A stretch of DNA of 44,217 nucleotides from Pseudomonadota bacterium (GCA_947475315.1 CANJMY010000024.1:1-44217), one strand, 5' to 3'; shown: positions 25,496 through 33,747, counted from the first letter of the stretch. Numbers and translations: made by a program. Notes: generated by a model not told the origin, from the sequence alone.

Positions 25496-27268
25496 CTACG
25501 CGTCGCCCGCCGTGCTGCGGATCTTGAGCACGTCGAGGTCGCGCTGGGGGACCTCGCTCGGGGCGTCGGTCATCATGCACTGCGCCGACGTGGTCTTGGG
25601 GAACGCGATCACGTCGCGGATGGACTCGGAGCCGGTGAGGATCGCGATGCAGCGATCCAGACCGAAGGCCAAGCCGCCGTGCGGGGGCGCGCCGTGCGCG
25701 AGCGCGTCGAGCAGGAAGCCGAAGCGCTTGGACTGGTCCTCAGGCGTGATGCCGATCGCCGCGAACACCTTCTGCTGCACGTCGGTGTTGTGGATTCGGA
25801 TCGAGCCGCCGCCGATCTCCGAGCCGTTGCACACCAGGTCGTACGCGTCCGCGAGGATGTCGCCCATCTTGTCGGTGTTGAGCCAGTCCATGTGGACGGC
25901 GCGCGGCGACGTGAACGGGTGATGCATGGGCGTCCACGCGCCCTCCGGGTCCTTCTCGAACATGGGGAAGTCGACGACCCAGCAGAACTTGAAGACGTCG
26001 GCCGGTATCAGGCCGAGCTCCTTGGCGACCGACACGCGCAGGCGACCCAGACCCGGGTTCACCGCGCCCTTGTCGCCCGCCGCGATCACGACCAGGTCGT
26101 GCGGGCCCGCGCCCAGCGCGGTCAGCAGCGGCGCCGCAGACTCACCCTCGGCGATGATCTTGGCGGCCGGGCCGGTGAGCGTGCCGTCGGCGGCGACCTT
26201 GCCCCACAGCAGGCCGGTGAGGCCGTAGGACTTCACGAACGCGGTCCACGCGTCCAGGTGCTTGCGGCTGGTCGCCTCGGCGGCGCCGGTGATGACGAAG
26301 CCCTTCACGATGCCGCCCGCGGCGAGCGCGCCCGCCACCGGGGCGAACGCGCTGTGCGCCACGGCGTCCGTCAGGTTGGACAACTCCATTCCAAAGCGGA
26401 TGTCCGGCGCGTCCACACCGTAGCGGGCGATGGACTCGTGGAAGCTCATCACGGGGATCTCGGGGATGTCGAAGTCGCGCGACTCCTTCCACATGGCGCG
26501 CGCGATCGACTCGGCGACGCGCATCACGATCTCGCGCGTGGAGAAGGAGATCTCCAAGTCGATCTGCGTGAACTCGGGCTGGCGGTCGGCGCGCAGGTCC
26601 TCGTCGCGGAAGCAGCGCGCGATCTGGAAGTAGCGGTCGTAGCCGGCCACCATCAGGATCTGCTTGAAGAGCTGCGGGCTCTGCGGGAGCGCGTAGAACT
26701 GGCCGGGGTGCACACGGCTGGGCACCAGGTAGTCGCGCGCGCCCTCAGGCGTGGCCTTGGTGAGGATGGGCGTCTCCATTTCCAGGAAGCCCTGCGCGTC
26801 GAGCACGCGGCGGACGGCGAACACGGCCTTGTGGCGCATGATCAGGTTCCGCTGGAGCTCCTGCCGGCGAAGGTCCAGGTAGCGGTAGCGCAGGCGGACA
26901 TCCTCGCCGGCGTCGACCGGGCCCGACACGGAGAAGGGCAGCGGGCGGGTGGCGGACAGGATCTCCACCTCCTCCGCGACGATCTCGATCTCGCCGGTGG
27001 GCATGGCGGAGTTCGGCTGGTAGCGCGCGACCACCTCGCCCTTGACCTGGATGGTGTACTCCTGGGCGAGCTTCTTCACGGCCTCGCGGGCGGCCTCGGG
27101 GCTGCGCTCGTCGACCGTGATCTGCACCGTGCCGTAGCGATCGCGCAGCACGATGAACGCGACGCCGCCGCGATCACGGACGTTCTGGGTCCAGCCTTGC
27201 ACGACGACCTTGGTGCCGACGTCCGACGCGCGAAGCTCGCCGGCCGTGTGGGTGCGCTCGATCAACAT
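25496..27268 (-). CDS. aspS: Aspartyl-tRNA synthetase
   Basis: 590 residues, the bacterial-type class IIb enzyme. An OB-fold anticodon-binding domain (VVVQGWTQNVRDRGGVAFI) is followed by the catalytic core with motif 2 (FRDEDLRADRQPEFTQ) and motif 3 (GLAFGLDRCIAIL), and the GAD insertion domain of bacterial enzymes between them. Length is standard. Whether it is strictly Asp-specific or also charges tRNA-Asn cannot be told by eye. It lies downstream of selB after 133 bp in which no gene or clear signal is visible. Confidence 0.97.
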   Translation of the reverse strand: MLIERTHTAGELRASDVGTKVVVQGWTQNVRDRGGVAFIVLRDRYGTVQITVDERSPEAAREAVKKLAQEYTIQVKGEVVARYQPNSAMPTGEIEIVAEEVEILSATRPLPFSVSGPVDAGEDVRLRYRYLDLRRQELQRNLIMRHKAVFAVRRVLDAQGFLEMETPILTKATPEGARDYLVPSRVHPGQFYALPQSPQLFKQILMVAGYDRYFQIARCFRDEDLRADRQPEFTQIDLEISFSTREIVMRVAESIARAMWKESRDFDIPEIPVMSFHESIARYGVDAPDIRFGMELSNLTDAVAHSAFAPVAGALAAGGIVKGFVITGAAEATSRKHLDAWTAFVKSYGLTGLLWGKVAADGTLTGPAAKIIAEGESAAPLLTALGAGPHDLVVIAAGDKGAVNPGLGRLRVSVAKELGLIPADVFKFCWVVDFPMFEKDPEGAWTPMHHPFTSPRAVHMDWLNTDKMGDILADAYDLVCNGSEIGGGSIRIHNTDVQQKVFAAIGITPEDQSKRFGFLLDALAHGAPPHGGLAFGLDRCIAILTGSESIRDVIAFPKTTSAQCMMTDAPSEVPQRDLDVLKIRSTAGDA

Positions 27269-27401
27269 GGGAGTCCTCTCAGCGGTCGGGGCGGGTATCG
27301 CGGCGGCAAGGCCGCGGCGACGGGGGAGCGGCGTCCGGCGGCGGGTCGTCGACCGGCGCGGCGCGGCCCGCTTGGGGGCCAGGGGCCGGTGTTCGCCCGG
27401 G

Positions 27402-29249
27402 TCAGTCCCGCAGCGACGCCCCGGCGCCCCGTCCGTCCTGGGTTCGCTTCGTCCAGCCCTGCTTGTCCAGCCACTCCAGCCAGGGGATCGTGGTCCGGCG
27501 GGTCAGCCCGAACTGGTCTCGGAACTCGGCCGGGGTCAGCGGCCTGTCGTGGCCGTCGAACCAGGCGGAGAGGCCGTCCCGCAAGGCCGCCAGCGCGCGC
27601 GCGCCCACCCAGCCGAGGCCGGCGACCCGCACGACCGCGCCTTGGTCTTCGAGCAAGCGCAGCAGGGCCTCGGTCGCGGGCTCGGGGAAGGGCTCGCGCA
27701 GGTCCTCGGACGCGACGCCCTCGGCGCCCGCGGCCTCCACCGCCTCGCCGATCCGGGCCTGGAGCGCCTGCTGCGCCGGGGTCAGCGCGACCTCCCAGCC
27801 GACGACGCGGACCAGCGGCCCCTCCAGCGCCACCGCGCCGCTCGTCGCGACGCGCTCCAGCAGCGCGTCGAAGGTGGCGTCGCTCAGGTTGGCGAGCCGC
27901 TCGCGGCGCAGCTCCCGCCGCGCGGCGCCACGCGCGAGCGGGTTCTCCACGTGGAAGCGCAGCAGCGCTTGGGTCACCAGGGTGATCAGCCGCGCCACGA
28001 CGAGCTCGTCGAGCACCCGGTCCCCGAGCGTGATGCCCGCGGCGACCGCCGTGCGCGCGCGCCACTCGGCCACCGGCATGCCTACCTCGCCGACGCGCTC
28101 CAGCCACACGGCCACGTCGCCCGCGTGCAGCCGCGCGAGCTCAGCGCCCCAACCCTCGCGTGCCTTGCGCGGCATGCGCGTCGCCCACGGGTCGACCACC
28201 TCGCCGCCGCCGAGCGTGGTCGCCGGGGAGGCGCGCCGCAGCACGAAGCGGTCGCCGGGGCAGCAGGGCAGGGGAGAGTCCAGGCGGAGCTGCGCGTAGG
28301 CGGTGTCGCCGTCGACCAGCAGCTCGCGCGCGTCGGCCAGGTGCAGGTGCCCGTCGCGCTCAGAGGTGCCGAGCAGCAGGCGGACGGGGGCGCCGTCGAG
28401 CATCGCCACCTCGTCGGACACGTGCCGGTAGTGCACGTCGATCACCGACACGCAGGGCACCTCGCCGAGCACGACGACGGCGCCGCGCGTGAGCTCCTCG
28501 CGGTCCAGGCCCGCGAGGTTGAGCGCGGCGCGCACGCCGGGGCCGACCTCGCCCACCTTGTCGCCGTGGACCTGCACGCCGCGCACGCGCGCGGTCGCGC
28601 CGTCGGGCAGGATCCGCACGCTGGCGCCGTCCTTGAGCCGCCCGCCGATCGTCGTGCCGGTGACCACCGTGCCAAAGCCGGGGCGGACGAACACCCGATC
28701 GACCGGCAGTCGGAACGCGCCGTCCGCCGTGCGAGGACGCAGCGGCAGCCGGGTCAGCGCCTCGCGCAGCGCGTCGAGCCCCGCGCCGGTGACCGAGGAC
28801 ACCGGGAGCACCGGTCGGCCTTCGAGGAAGGTCCCGCGCGTCAGGTCCTCCACGTCTGCCGCGGCGAGGGCGAGCATATCCTCGTCGACCTGATCGGCGT
28901 GCGTGAGCACCACCAGCCCATCCGGCACGCCGAGCAGCGACAAGATCGCCGCGTGCTCGCGCGTCTGCGGCATCACGCCCTCCGCCGCCGACACGATCAG
29001 CATCGCCGCGTCCACGCCGTGCGCGCCTGCCGCCATCGTCCGCACCAGCGACTCGTGACCCGGCACGTCGACGAAGGCGACGCGCGTGTCGCCCAGGTCC
29101 AGGTGCGCGAAGCCCAGCGCCACCGTGATCCCGCGGGCCTTCTCCTCGGGCAGCGTGTCCAGGTCGATGCCGGTCAGCGCCTTGATGAGCGTCGTCTTGC
29201 CGTGATCGACATGACCGGCGGTGGTCACGATCACCGTGCGGCGGTCCAT
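27402..29249 (-). CDS. selB: Selenocysteine-specific elongation factor SelB
   Basis: 615 residues. It delivers selenocysteinyl-tRNA to UGA codons next to a SECIS element. GTPase motifs are G1 AGHVDHGKTT, G3 DVPGHE and G4 THAD (116-119). G4 usually reads NKxD or TKxD, so His for Lys is notable. EF-Tu-like domains 2 and 3 follow; the C-terminal 220 residues are winged-helix domains ending in the RNA-binding module (LTRRTTIPWLEWLDKQGW). ATG 29249 starts the conserved sequence; the frame open to 29294 adds nothing. Together with selD at 39820 it shows the organism decodes selenocysteine. selA, selC and a selenoprotein are not seen here. Confidence 0.95.
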   Translation of the reverse strand: MDRRTVIVTTAGHVDHGKTTLIKALTGIDLDTLPEEKARGITVALGFAHLDLGDTRVAFVDVPGHESLVRTMAAGAHGVDAAMLIVSAAEGVMPQTREHAAILSLLGVPDGLVVLTHADQVDEDMLALAAADVEDLTRGTFLEGRPVLPVSSVTGAGLDALREALTRLPLRPRTADGAFRLPVDRVFVRPGFGTVVTGTTIGGRLKDGASVRILPDGATARVRGVQVHGDKVGEVGPGVRAALNLAGLDREELTRGAVVVLGEVPCVSVIDVHYRHVSDEVAMLDGAPVRLLLGTSERDGHLHLADARELLVDGDTAYAQLRLDSPLPCCPGDRFVLRRASPATTLGGGEVVDPWATRMPRKAREGWGAELARLHAGDVAVWLERVGEVGMPVAEWRARTAVAAGITLGDRVLDELVVARLITLVTQALLRFHVENPLARGAARRELRRERLANLSDATFDALLERVATSGAVALEGPLVRVVGWEVALTPAQQALQARIGEAVEAAGAEGVASEDLREPFPEPATEALLRLLEDQGAVVRVAGLGWVGARALAALRDGLSAWFDGHDRPLTPAEFRDQFGLTRRTTIPWLEWLDKQGWTKRTQDGRGAGASLRD

Positions 29250-29303
29250 GCGGGCTCCCGAACAAGGCGGTAGGTCATATCCGCGTCGACCCATGGAGGG
29301 TGA

Positions 29304-29855
29304 ATGTCGCGTGCCCCGATCTTTGCGTTGCTCGCGTGCGCCTGCTGGGGCGGCGGCTCGCCGGAGTCACGCGAGGTGGCCGACCTCAAGCGCTCGCTCC
29401 AGACCTGCATGACGTCTCAGGTCGACGCCGCCGGACCGGACCTGGAGACCATCGCCGGCTGGTTGACCGCCGCCGGCGACCCGCCCGAGCGCCTGGGCGA
29501 GGTGCTCCGCGTCGCCGCCGACGCCGACGGCCACCGCTACGGCGTCACCGTGCAGATCGACGCCGAGCGCCGCCTGGTCTACCTGGCGACCACCGGCCTG
29601 ATGACGCTGCAGGACACGTCGGGCGACGCGGGCGTGGTCAGCCTGCTGACCAACCTGGCGACGCTCAACTACGAGACGATGCAGGGAAAGCTCCAACTCA
29701 ACCCGGCGTCGGGCGAGGTGGTGCTGTCCATTGAGCTCGAGACCGACGACGGCTTGGGCCAGCGCACATTTGGCGCGGCCCTCAAGTCGCTGAAGGAGTC
29801 TGCGACGTCGCTGCGCCCCAAGCTGGTCAGGGCGGCGACGTCAGCCGAGCTCTAG
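29304..29855 (+). CDS. Small secreted protein or lipoprotein, YbjN-like
   Basis: 183 residues. The N-terminus PIFALLACACWGGG resembles a lipoprotein signal, with a Cys at a lipobox-like site, so outer-membrane or inner-membrane anchoring is likely. The rest is an alpha/beta domain with the pattern of YbjN/type III chaperone-like folds: VTVQIDAERRLVYLATTGL, then a helix, then GEVVLSIELE. This assignment is by pattern only. It is divergent from selB and convergent with the ferredoxin gene. Confidence 0.7.
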   Translation: MSRAPIFALLACACWGGGSPESREVADLKRSLQTCMTSQVDAAGPDLETIAGWLTAAGDPPERLGEVLRVAADADGHRYGVTVQIDAERRLVYLATTGLMTLQDTSGDAGVVSLLTNLATLNYETMQGKLQLNPASGEVVLSIELETDDGLGQRTFGAALKSLKESATSLRPKLVRAATSAEL

Positions 29856-29859
29856 TCGA

Positions 29860-30126
29860 CTACTTCTTCCAGAAGTCGTCGCCGATGGCCTCAACAGGGC
29901 AGTTCTCGAGCGCTTCGTAGCACTGCGCGAGCTCTTCCTCGTTCGTGGGCTGCTTGAAGCAGATGTCGTGGTCCTCGTCGTCCGACATGCGGAAGTTCTT
30001 CGGGGCGGCATCCGAGCACACCGAGCAAAGGATGCACTCCTTGTCGACGTAGAAGCCAAGGCGCTTGCCGCCGAGGGTCACTTCACCGCCGGCGTTGTCT
30101 TCCCAAGCATTGGACGGGGTTGCCAT
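29860..30126 (-). CDS. Ferredoxin, single [4Fe-4S] type
   Basis: 88 residues. C31, C34 and C37 in CILCSVC plus C76 in ENCPVEAI form one [4Fe-4S] (or [3Fe-4S]) site, as in small monocluster ferredoxins. C56 and C69 are extra and might serve a disulfide. The sequence is acidic. There is no signal peptide, so it carries electrons in the cytoplasm. The neighbouring divergent gene encodes SufE, an iron-sulfur assembly factor. Confidence 0.88.
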   Translation of the reverse strand: MATPSNAWEDNAGGEVTLGGKRLGFYVDKECILCSVCSDAAPKNFRMSDDEDHDICFKQPTNEEELAQCYEALENCPVEAIGDDFWKK

Positions 30127-30276
30127 GTCTGATCTCCGAGCGTTCGAGGCCGGTGGGCCAGGCCGGGGTTGAGGGTGCGCCGATCGTCGGCGCGTTCGCA
30201 GGGTGCGGCACCTAGCCTGTTCCGGGGCGTGCGTCGCGTGAGACGACGGTTACGGGGCGGGTTCGCAGGTGACGAT

Positions 30277-30684
30277 ATGACCCTCGAGCAGATCCTCGAA
30301 GACTTCGAAGCGCTGGAGCCCGGCGAGGAGCGCTACCGCTACCTCATCGATCTGGGGAAGGATCTCCCTGGCCTACCCGACGACCTCAAGGTCGAGGAGA
30401 ACCGCATCCTCGGCTGCCTCTCCCGCGTGTGGCTGGTCGCCGACCCCGTGGATAACGGCGTTCGACGCTTCCATCTGCGCGCCGATAGCGACGCGTTCAT
30501 CGTCCGCGGGCTCATCGCCATCGTCTTGGCGATGTACCAGGACCGGACTTCGACCGAGATCCTGAGCGTAGATCCCAACGCGATCTTCGCGTCGATCGGG
30601 CTGGACCAGCACCTGTCGATGGGGCGGCGGAACGGGCTACACTCCATGGTGCAGCGTGTACGCGCGTTGGCTGCCGCCGGCTGA
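30277..30684 (+). CDS. sufE: SufE-type cysteine desulfuration protein
   Basis: 135 residues. SufE accepts persulfide sulfur from the SufS desulfurase for Fe-S cluster assembly. The acceptor cysteine is C47 in RILGCLSRVWL, the conserved GCxSxVW motif; FIVRGLIAIVLAMY is the next conserved helix. ATG 30277 with AGGTGA upstream is chosen; an Arg-rich upstream extension is unlike the family. No sufS is adjacent. Transcription runs towards the large palindrome at 30756. Confidence 0.92.
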   Translation: MTLEQILEDFEALEPGEERYRYLIDLGKDLPGLPDDLKVEENRILGCLSRVWLVADPVDNGVRRFHLRADSDAFIVRGLIAIVLAMYQDRTSTEILSVDPNAIFASIGLDQHLSMGRRNGLHSMVQRVRALAAAG

Positions 30685-30755
30685 TTATTCACCTTTGTGG
30701 CGGCGTTGCCTTGGATGCGGGGCTTGGCATGCCTCATGGGGTTGCGGTTTTTTGG

Positions 30756-30884
30756 GTGGGAGCGTCCTACCGCGCGCCCCTGCGGGGCGGGGCTGCTTGT
30801 GGGGGCGTCCCACTTCGCGCCCTTGCAGGGCGGGGCTTCGGGTGGGGACGTCCCACTTCGCGCCCTTGCAGGGCGGGGCTCTCT
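30756..30884 (+). repeat. Left array: three 43-bp repeats
   Basis: Units start at 30756, 30799 and 30842, an exact 43-bp period. Each contains two small hairpins: GTGGG/CCCAC (unit 1 has CCTAC, keeping a G-U pair) and a stem round a TGC loop. The second stem is GCCCC/GGGGC in unit 1 and GCCCT/AGGGC in units 2 and 3. Confidence 0.85.
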
Positions 30885-31000
30885 CGCACGCCCGGCCTGC
30901 GGCGCGTCGCTCGCCGCTGGGGCCGGTCACCCGGGACAGCGGGCCCTTTGGCGCGCCCCTCGGGAGGATGCGGCGACGTCCGGCTCCGGCAGGCCTGATC

Positions 31001-31053
31001 GCAGGGATCTGCCTCCGCGGACCTGGAAACGGTCCGCTGCGACAGATCCCTGC
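31001..31053 (+). repeat. Two-part hairpin in the left arm
   Basis: An 11-bp outer stem GCAGGGATCTG (31001-31011) with CAGATCCCTGC (31043-31053) encloses an inner stem GCGGACC/GGTCCGC (31017-31037) with loop TGGAAAC. The right arm has a matching structure at the mirrored place. Confidence 0.85.
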
Positions 31054-31343
31054 GCGGCCAGCCTGCGCCTGACAGCGCTGCGATGGGCGCGCCAACGGGC
31101 CCTCATCGCGGGTCCGTAGGTTTGTTTTCGGGCCCGCTGCCGGGTGTTGGCGGCGCGGTGACGCCCGGGGCGGAGCGCGCAGGCCGACCGCGCCCGGCCC
31201 CGCCAGGCACCGCCAGGCACGGACTTCCCCCGCGTCGCCCGTGCTGCCGACACCCGCCACACCCCCCAAACCCCACGGACCCTCCGAAAGGGCCCGCTGG
31301 CGTGCCGCCCCTTCGACGACGTCAGGCGCAGACTGGCCGCGGC

Positions 31344-31390
31344 GGGGTGCGCGCGTGCGGACCGTTAAAGGTCCGTGCGCGCGCAGCCCC
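31344..31390 (-). repeat. Two-part hairpin in the right arm
   Basis: Inner stem CGGACC/GGTCCG (31358-31375, loop GTTAAA) is shared with the left arm. The outer stem is TGCGCGCG (31348-31355) with CGCGCGCA (31378-31385), then GGGG with CCCC. The outer stem differs in sequence from the left arm but is still paired. Confidence 0.85.
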
Positions 31391-31513
31391 GGCGATCAGG
31401 CCAAGTCGGAGCCGGGCGCCGCCGACGATCCAAGGCGCGCCTTCGGGCCCGTTCTAGGGGGTTGCCCGGCCCGAGCGGCGAGCGACGCGCCGCAGGCCGG
31501 GTCTGCGAAACTC

Positions 31514-31632
31514 AGCCCCACCCGCAGGGTGCGCGGTGGGACGCCCCCACGCCAAGCCCCACCCGCAGGGTGCGCGGTGGGACGCCCCCACAATCAGCCC
31601 CACCCGCCAGGGTGCGGCGCGGGCTGACCCAG
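31514..31632 (-). repeat. Right array: three 41-bp repeats, inverted
   Basis: Units start at 31514, 31555 and 31596, an exact 41-bp period, in reverse orientation to the left array. On the minus strand units 1 and 2 keep GTGGG/CCCAC and carry CACCC/GGGTG around a TGC loop; the outermost unit (31596) is degenerate in the first hairpin and has loop TGGC. Confidence 0.85.
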
Positions 31633-31639
31633 CAATGAC

Positions 31640-32656
31640 CTATTCGCTGGGGTCGAGTCCCTCAGTCTCCGCCTTCCGCTCCCGCCCCATCAACGCCGCC
31701 AACGCCACCTTCGCCGGCCGCCCCTCGTACAACACCGCGTAGACCTGCTCGACGATCGGCATCTCCACGTCCATCTTCCTCGCCAGGTTGTACGCCGAAC
31801 GGGCGGTAATGACGCCCTCGGCCACCTGACCCAGGTCATCCAACGCCGTCTGCAGCGTCTTCCCTTCACCCAGCGCAATCCCGACCCGCCGATTTCGGGA
31901 CAGGCTGCCGGTGCACGTCAGCACCAGATCGCCCAAGCCCGCGAGCCCCATCATCGTGAGCGGCTCGCCGCCCATGGCGACCGTCAGCCGGGTGATCTCC
32001 GCCAGCCCGCGGGTGATCAGGGCCGCGCGCGCGTTCTGGCCGAGGCCCAGGCCGTCGGTGATGCCGCAGGCGATCGCGATGACGTTCTTGAGCGAGCCGC
32101 CGAGGCAGACGCCGATGACGTCGTCGGTGTGGTAGACGCGCAGCCCGCCGCCGTGGAAGGCGTCGGCGACGGTCGCGGCGGACGCCTCGTCGCCGGCGAC
32201 GACGACGGTGGTGGGGCGGCCGGCGGCGAGCTCCTCGGCGAACGTGGGGCCGGAGAAGACGGTGATTGGGCAACCTTCGGGCAGCTCCTCGGCGAGCACG
32301 GAGGACATGGTCTCCAGCGTGCCCTCCTCAATGCCCTTGGTGGCGCAGCAGATCAGCGTGCCCGGGAGGATCGACGACTTGGCGCGTCGCATGACGCCGC
32401 GCAGCGCGTGGGACGGGACCACGGTGACCAGCAGCTCGGCGTGGCTCGCGGCCTCGGCCAGATCGTCGGTGGCGCGCAGGTTATCGGGCAGCACCAGGTC
32501 CGGCAGGTAGCGCGGGTTGCGGCGGAAGTGATTCATCTCCGCGCAGCGGTCGGGGTTGCGATCCCACAGCAGGACGTCGTGGCCCAGGCGGGCGAGCTGA
32601 ACGGCGATGGCCGTGCCGAACGAACCGCCGCCTAGGACCGTGGCCGCTCTCATCAT
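31640..32656 (-). CDS. gpsA: Glycerol-3-phosphate dehydrogenase [NAD(P)+]
   Basis: 338 residues. It reduces dihydroxyacetone phosphate to sn-glycerol-3-phosphate for phospholipid synthesis. The N-terminal Rossmann fold has VLGGGSFGTAIA; FSGPTFAEELAAG and the catalytic Lys in GGSLKNVIAIACG follow, with GLGDLVLTC and NRRVG near the dihydroxyacetone-phosphate site. Length is standard. Its 3' end abuts the palindrome region. The first two codons are both Met, so the start may be at either. Confidence 0.96.
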   Translation of the reverse strand: MMRAATVLGGGSFGTAIAVQLARLGHDVLLWDRNPDRCAEMNHFRRNPRYLPDLVLPDNLRATDDLAEAASHAELLVTVVPSHALRGVMRRAKSSILPGTLICCATKGIEEGTLETMSSVLAEELPEGCPITVFSGPTFAEELAAGRPTTVVVAGDEASAATVADAFHGGGLRVYHTDDVIGVCLGGSLKNVIAIACGITDGLGLGQNARAALITRGLAEITRLTVAMGGEPLTMMGLAGLGDLVLTCTGSLSRNRRVGIALGEGKTLQTALDDLGQVAEGVITARSAYNLARKMDVEMPIVEQVYAVLYEGRPAKVALAALMGRERKAETEGLDPSE

Positions 32657-32754
32657 GGTCGTCGCGCTCCCCGTAGAGACGTCATCCTACCCACGCCGGT
32701 TGCCACGTCGAGGGTTCAGGCCATAGGGTCGGGCACGGATTGGGGGGACGCGGC

Positions 32755-33747
32755 GTGCTCATCGGGATCTCGATCACTCGGGCGACCAGCGTGGAGGCCA
32801 CTTGGACCACGCTGTCGTTGGCGCGCGCGGCGCTGGTGCGTGGTCACCGCGTCCGCTTCGTCGAGCCGTGGGACTTCGAGGTCGACGACCGCGGCAGCCT
32901 CGTCGCGCGTATGCACGCGTTCGACTCGCCCAAGACCACGCCCGAGGAGATGGCCCGCGACCTCAACGAGCGCGAGGCCGAGCGGCGCTATGTCCGGCTG
33001 GACACGCTCGACGTGTTCCTGATCCGCGCCTCCCCGTTTGACGCCAACGTGCTGGCCTTCGCGTCCATGGTGAAGGACCAGGGCGTGCCGGTGGTGAACG
33101 ACCCGGCTGGGCTGCTCGTCGTCACGCACAAGGGTTGGCTCGCTTCGCTGCGGGATGTCTCGACCCCGCCCACGCTGGTCACCCGCAGCATGACCGCCGC
33201 CAAGCTGTTCCAGGAGAAGCACCGTCGACCCTTGGTCCTCAAGCCGGCCCGCGGCAGCGGCGGGCGCGACGTCCACTTGGTCAAGCGCCGCGACGTGGAG
33301 GAGCTGGAGGTCGCGTTCGCGGCTGTTCGGGCCACGGGCGACCACATCGTCGTCCAGACCTACGTCGAAGAGGCGGAAGAAGGGGAGAAGCGGCTCGTGT
33401 GGATGGACGGCGAGGTGCTCGGTGGCTACCTCCGCCGCCGTGGCCCCGGTGAGTTCCGGCACAACCTTGCGCAAGGCGGGATCGCGGAAACGACGAAGAT
33501 CTCGGGGGTCGATCAAAGTGTACTCGCTCTGCTTACACCCCACCTGCTCCGAGCGGGAGTTCGGATAGCTGGCATCGACATGATCGGGCAGTTTGTGATC
33601 GAGGTGAACGCTTTGAATCCGGGCGGCGCGTACCACGCGGACCGCCTCCACGGGACCGACATTTCGGGTACCATTGTCGAGAAACTCACCCGTTCGGGTG
33701 GTTTCGATGCCACGAGGACGCCGCCATGGGATCAGCCCGACCCCTGA
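32755..33747 (+). CDS. ATP-grasp ligase, glutathione synthase-like
   Basis: 330 residues with the GshB layout. The N-terminal substrate domain (SLARAALVRGHRVRFVEPWD) is followed by the ATP-grasp fold with KPARGSGGRDVHLVK as the glycine-rich loop, IVVQTYVEEAEEGEKRLVW and FVIEVNALNPGG with the Mg-binding E and N. It may be glutathione synthase or a relative ligating another amino acid; no gshA is in the window. GTG 32755 is chosen because GGGGGGA lies upstream; a TTG at 32740 is possible. The next gene overlaps its end by 22 bp. Confidence 0.85.
   Translation: MLIGISITRATSVEATWTTLSLARAALVRGHRVRFVEPWDFEVDDRGSLVARMHAFDSPKTTPEEMARDLNEREAERRYVRLDTLDVFLIRASPFDANVLAFASMVKDQGVPVVNDPAGLLVVTHKGWLASLRDVSTPPTLVTRSMTAAKLFQEKHRRPLVLKPARGSGGRDVHLVKRRDVEELEVAFAAVRATGDHIVVQTYVEEAEEGEKRLVWMDGEVLGGYLRRRGPGEFRHNLAQGGIAETTKISGVDQSVLALLTPHLLRAGVRIAGIDMIGQFVIEVNALNPGGAYHADRLHGTDISGTIVEKLTRSGGFDATRTPPWDQPDP

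Larger units (their letters stand above)
30756..31636. repeat. ~880-bp imperfect palindrome of two inverted ~435-bp units
   Basis: Left arm (30756 to about 31190) and right arm (about 31203 to 31636) are inverted copies. Matching bases sit at coordinates summing to about 62392 through most of the length, so few indels separate them. Examples are a perfect 28-bp match (30891-30918 with 31474-31501), GGCGCGCC at 30950 and 31434, and GGGCCC at 31097 and 31290. Near the centre the register shifts by about 5 bases. Each arm runs from an array of three short repeats through at least two hairpins to the centre at about 31196. Confidence 0.88.
30685..31639. other. 955-bp gene-free interval between convergent sufE and gpsA
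   Basis: Open frames exist on both strands but show composition artefacts (Arg/Pro/Ala/Gly-rich translations of the repeats), no family match and no ribosome sites I trust. The interval is almost entirely the palindrome described in the next entries. Confidence 0.75.

Noticed and set aside
27269-27401. tRNA-Sec (selC) between aspS and selB
   Set aside because: I looked for the UCA-anticodon long-variable-arm pattern near selB and selD and saw no such structure.
24935-27985. 1016-aa plus-strand open frame antisense to aspS and selB
   Set aside because: Both opposite-strand genes have complete family motifs; the antisense frame has no recognisable domain and a biased composition.
30756-31632. 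CRISPR array in the palindrome region
   Set aside because: The 43-bp and 41-bp units are direct tandem repeats with no spacers, and each contains internal hairpins.
30685-31639. Several open frames of about 60-190 codons across the palindrome region, with partly similar translations in the two arms
   Set aside because: The similarity follows from the inverted repeats. Hairpins are conserved by compensatory changes, and no frame has a trustworthy start or family.
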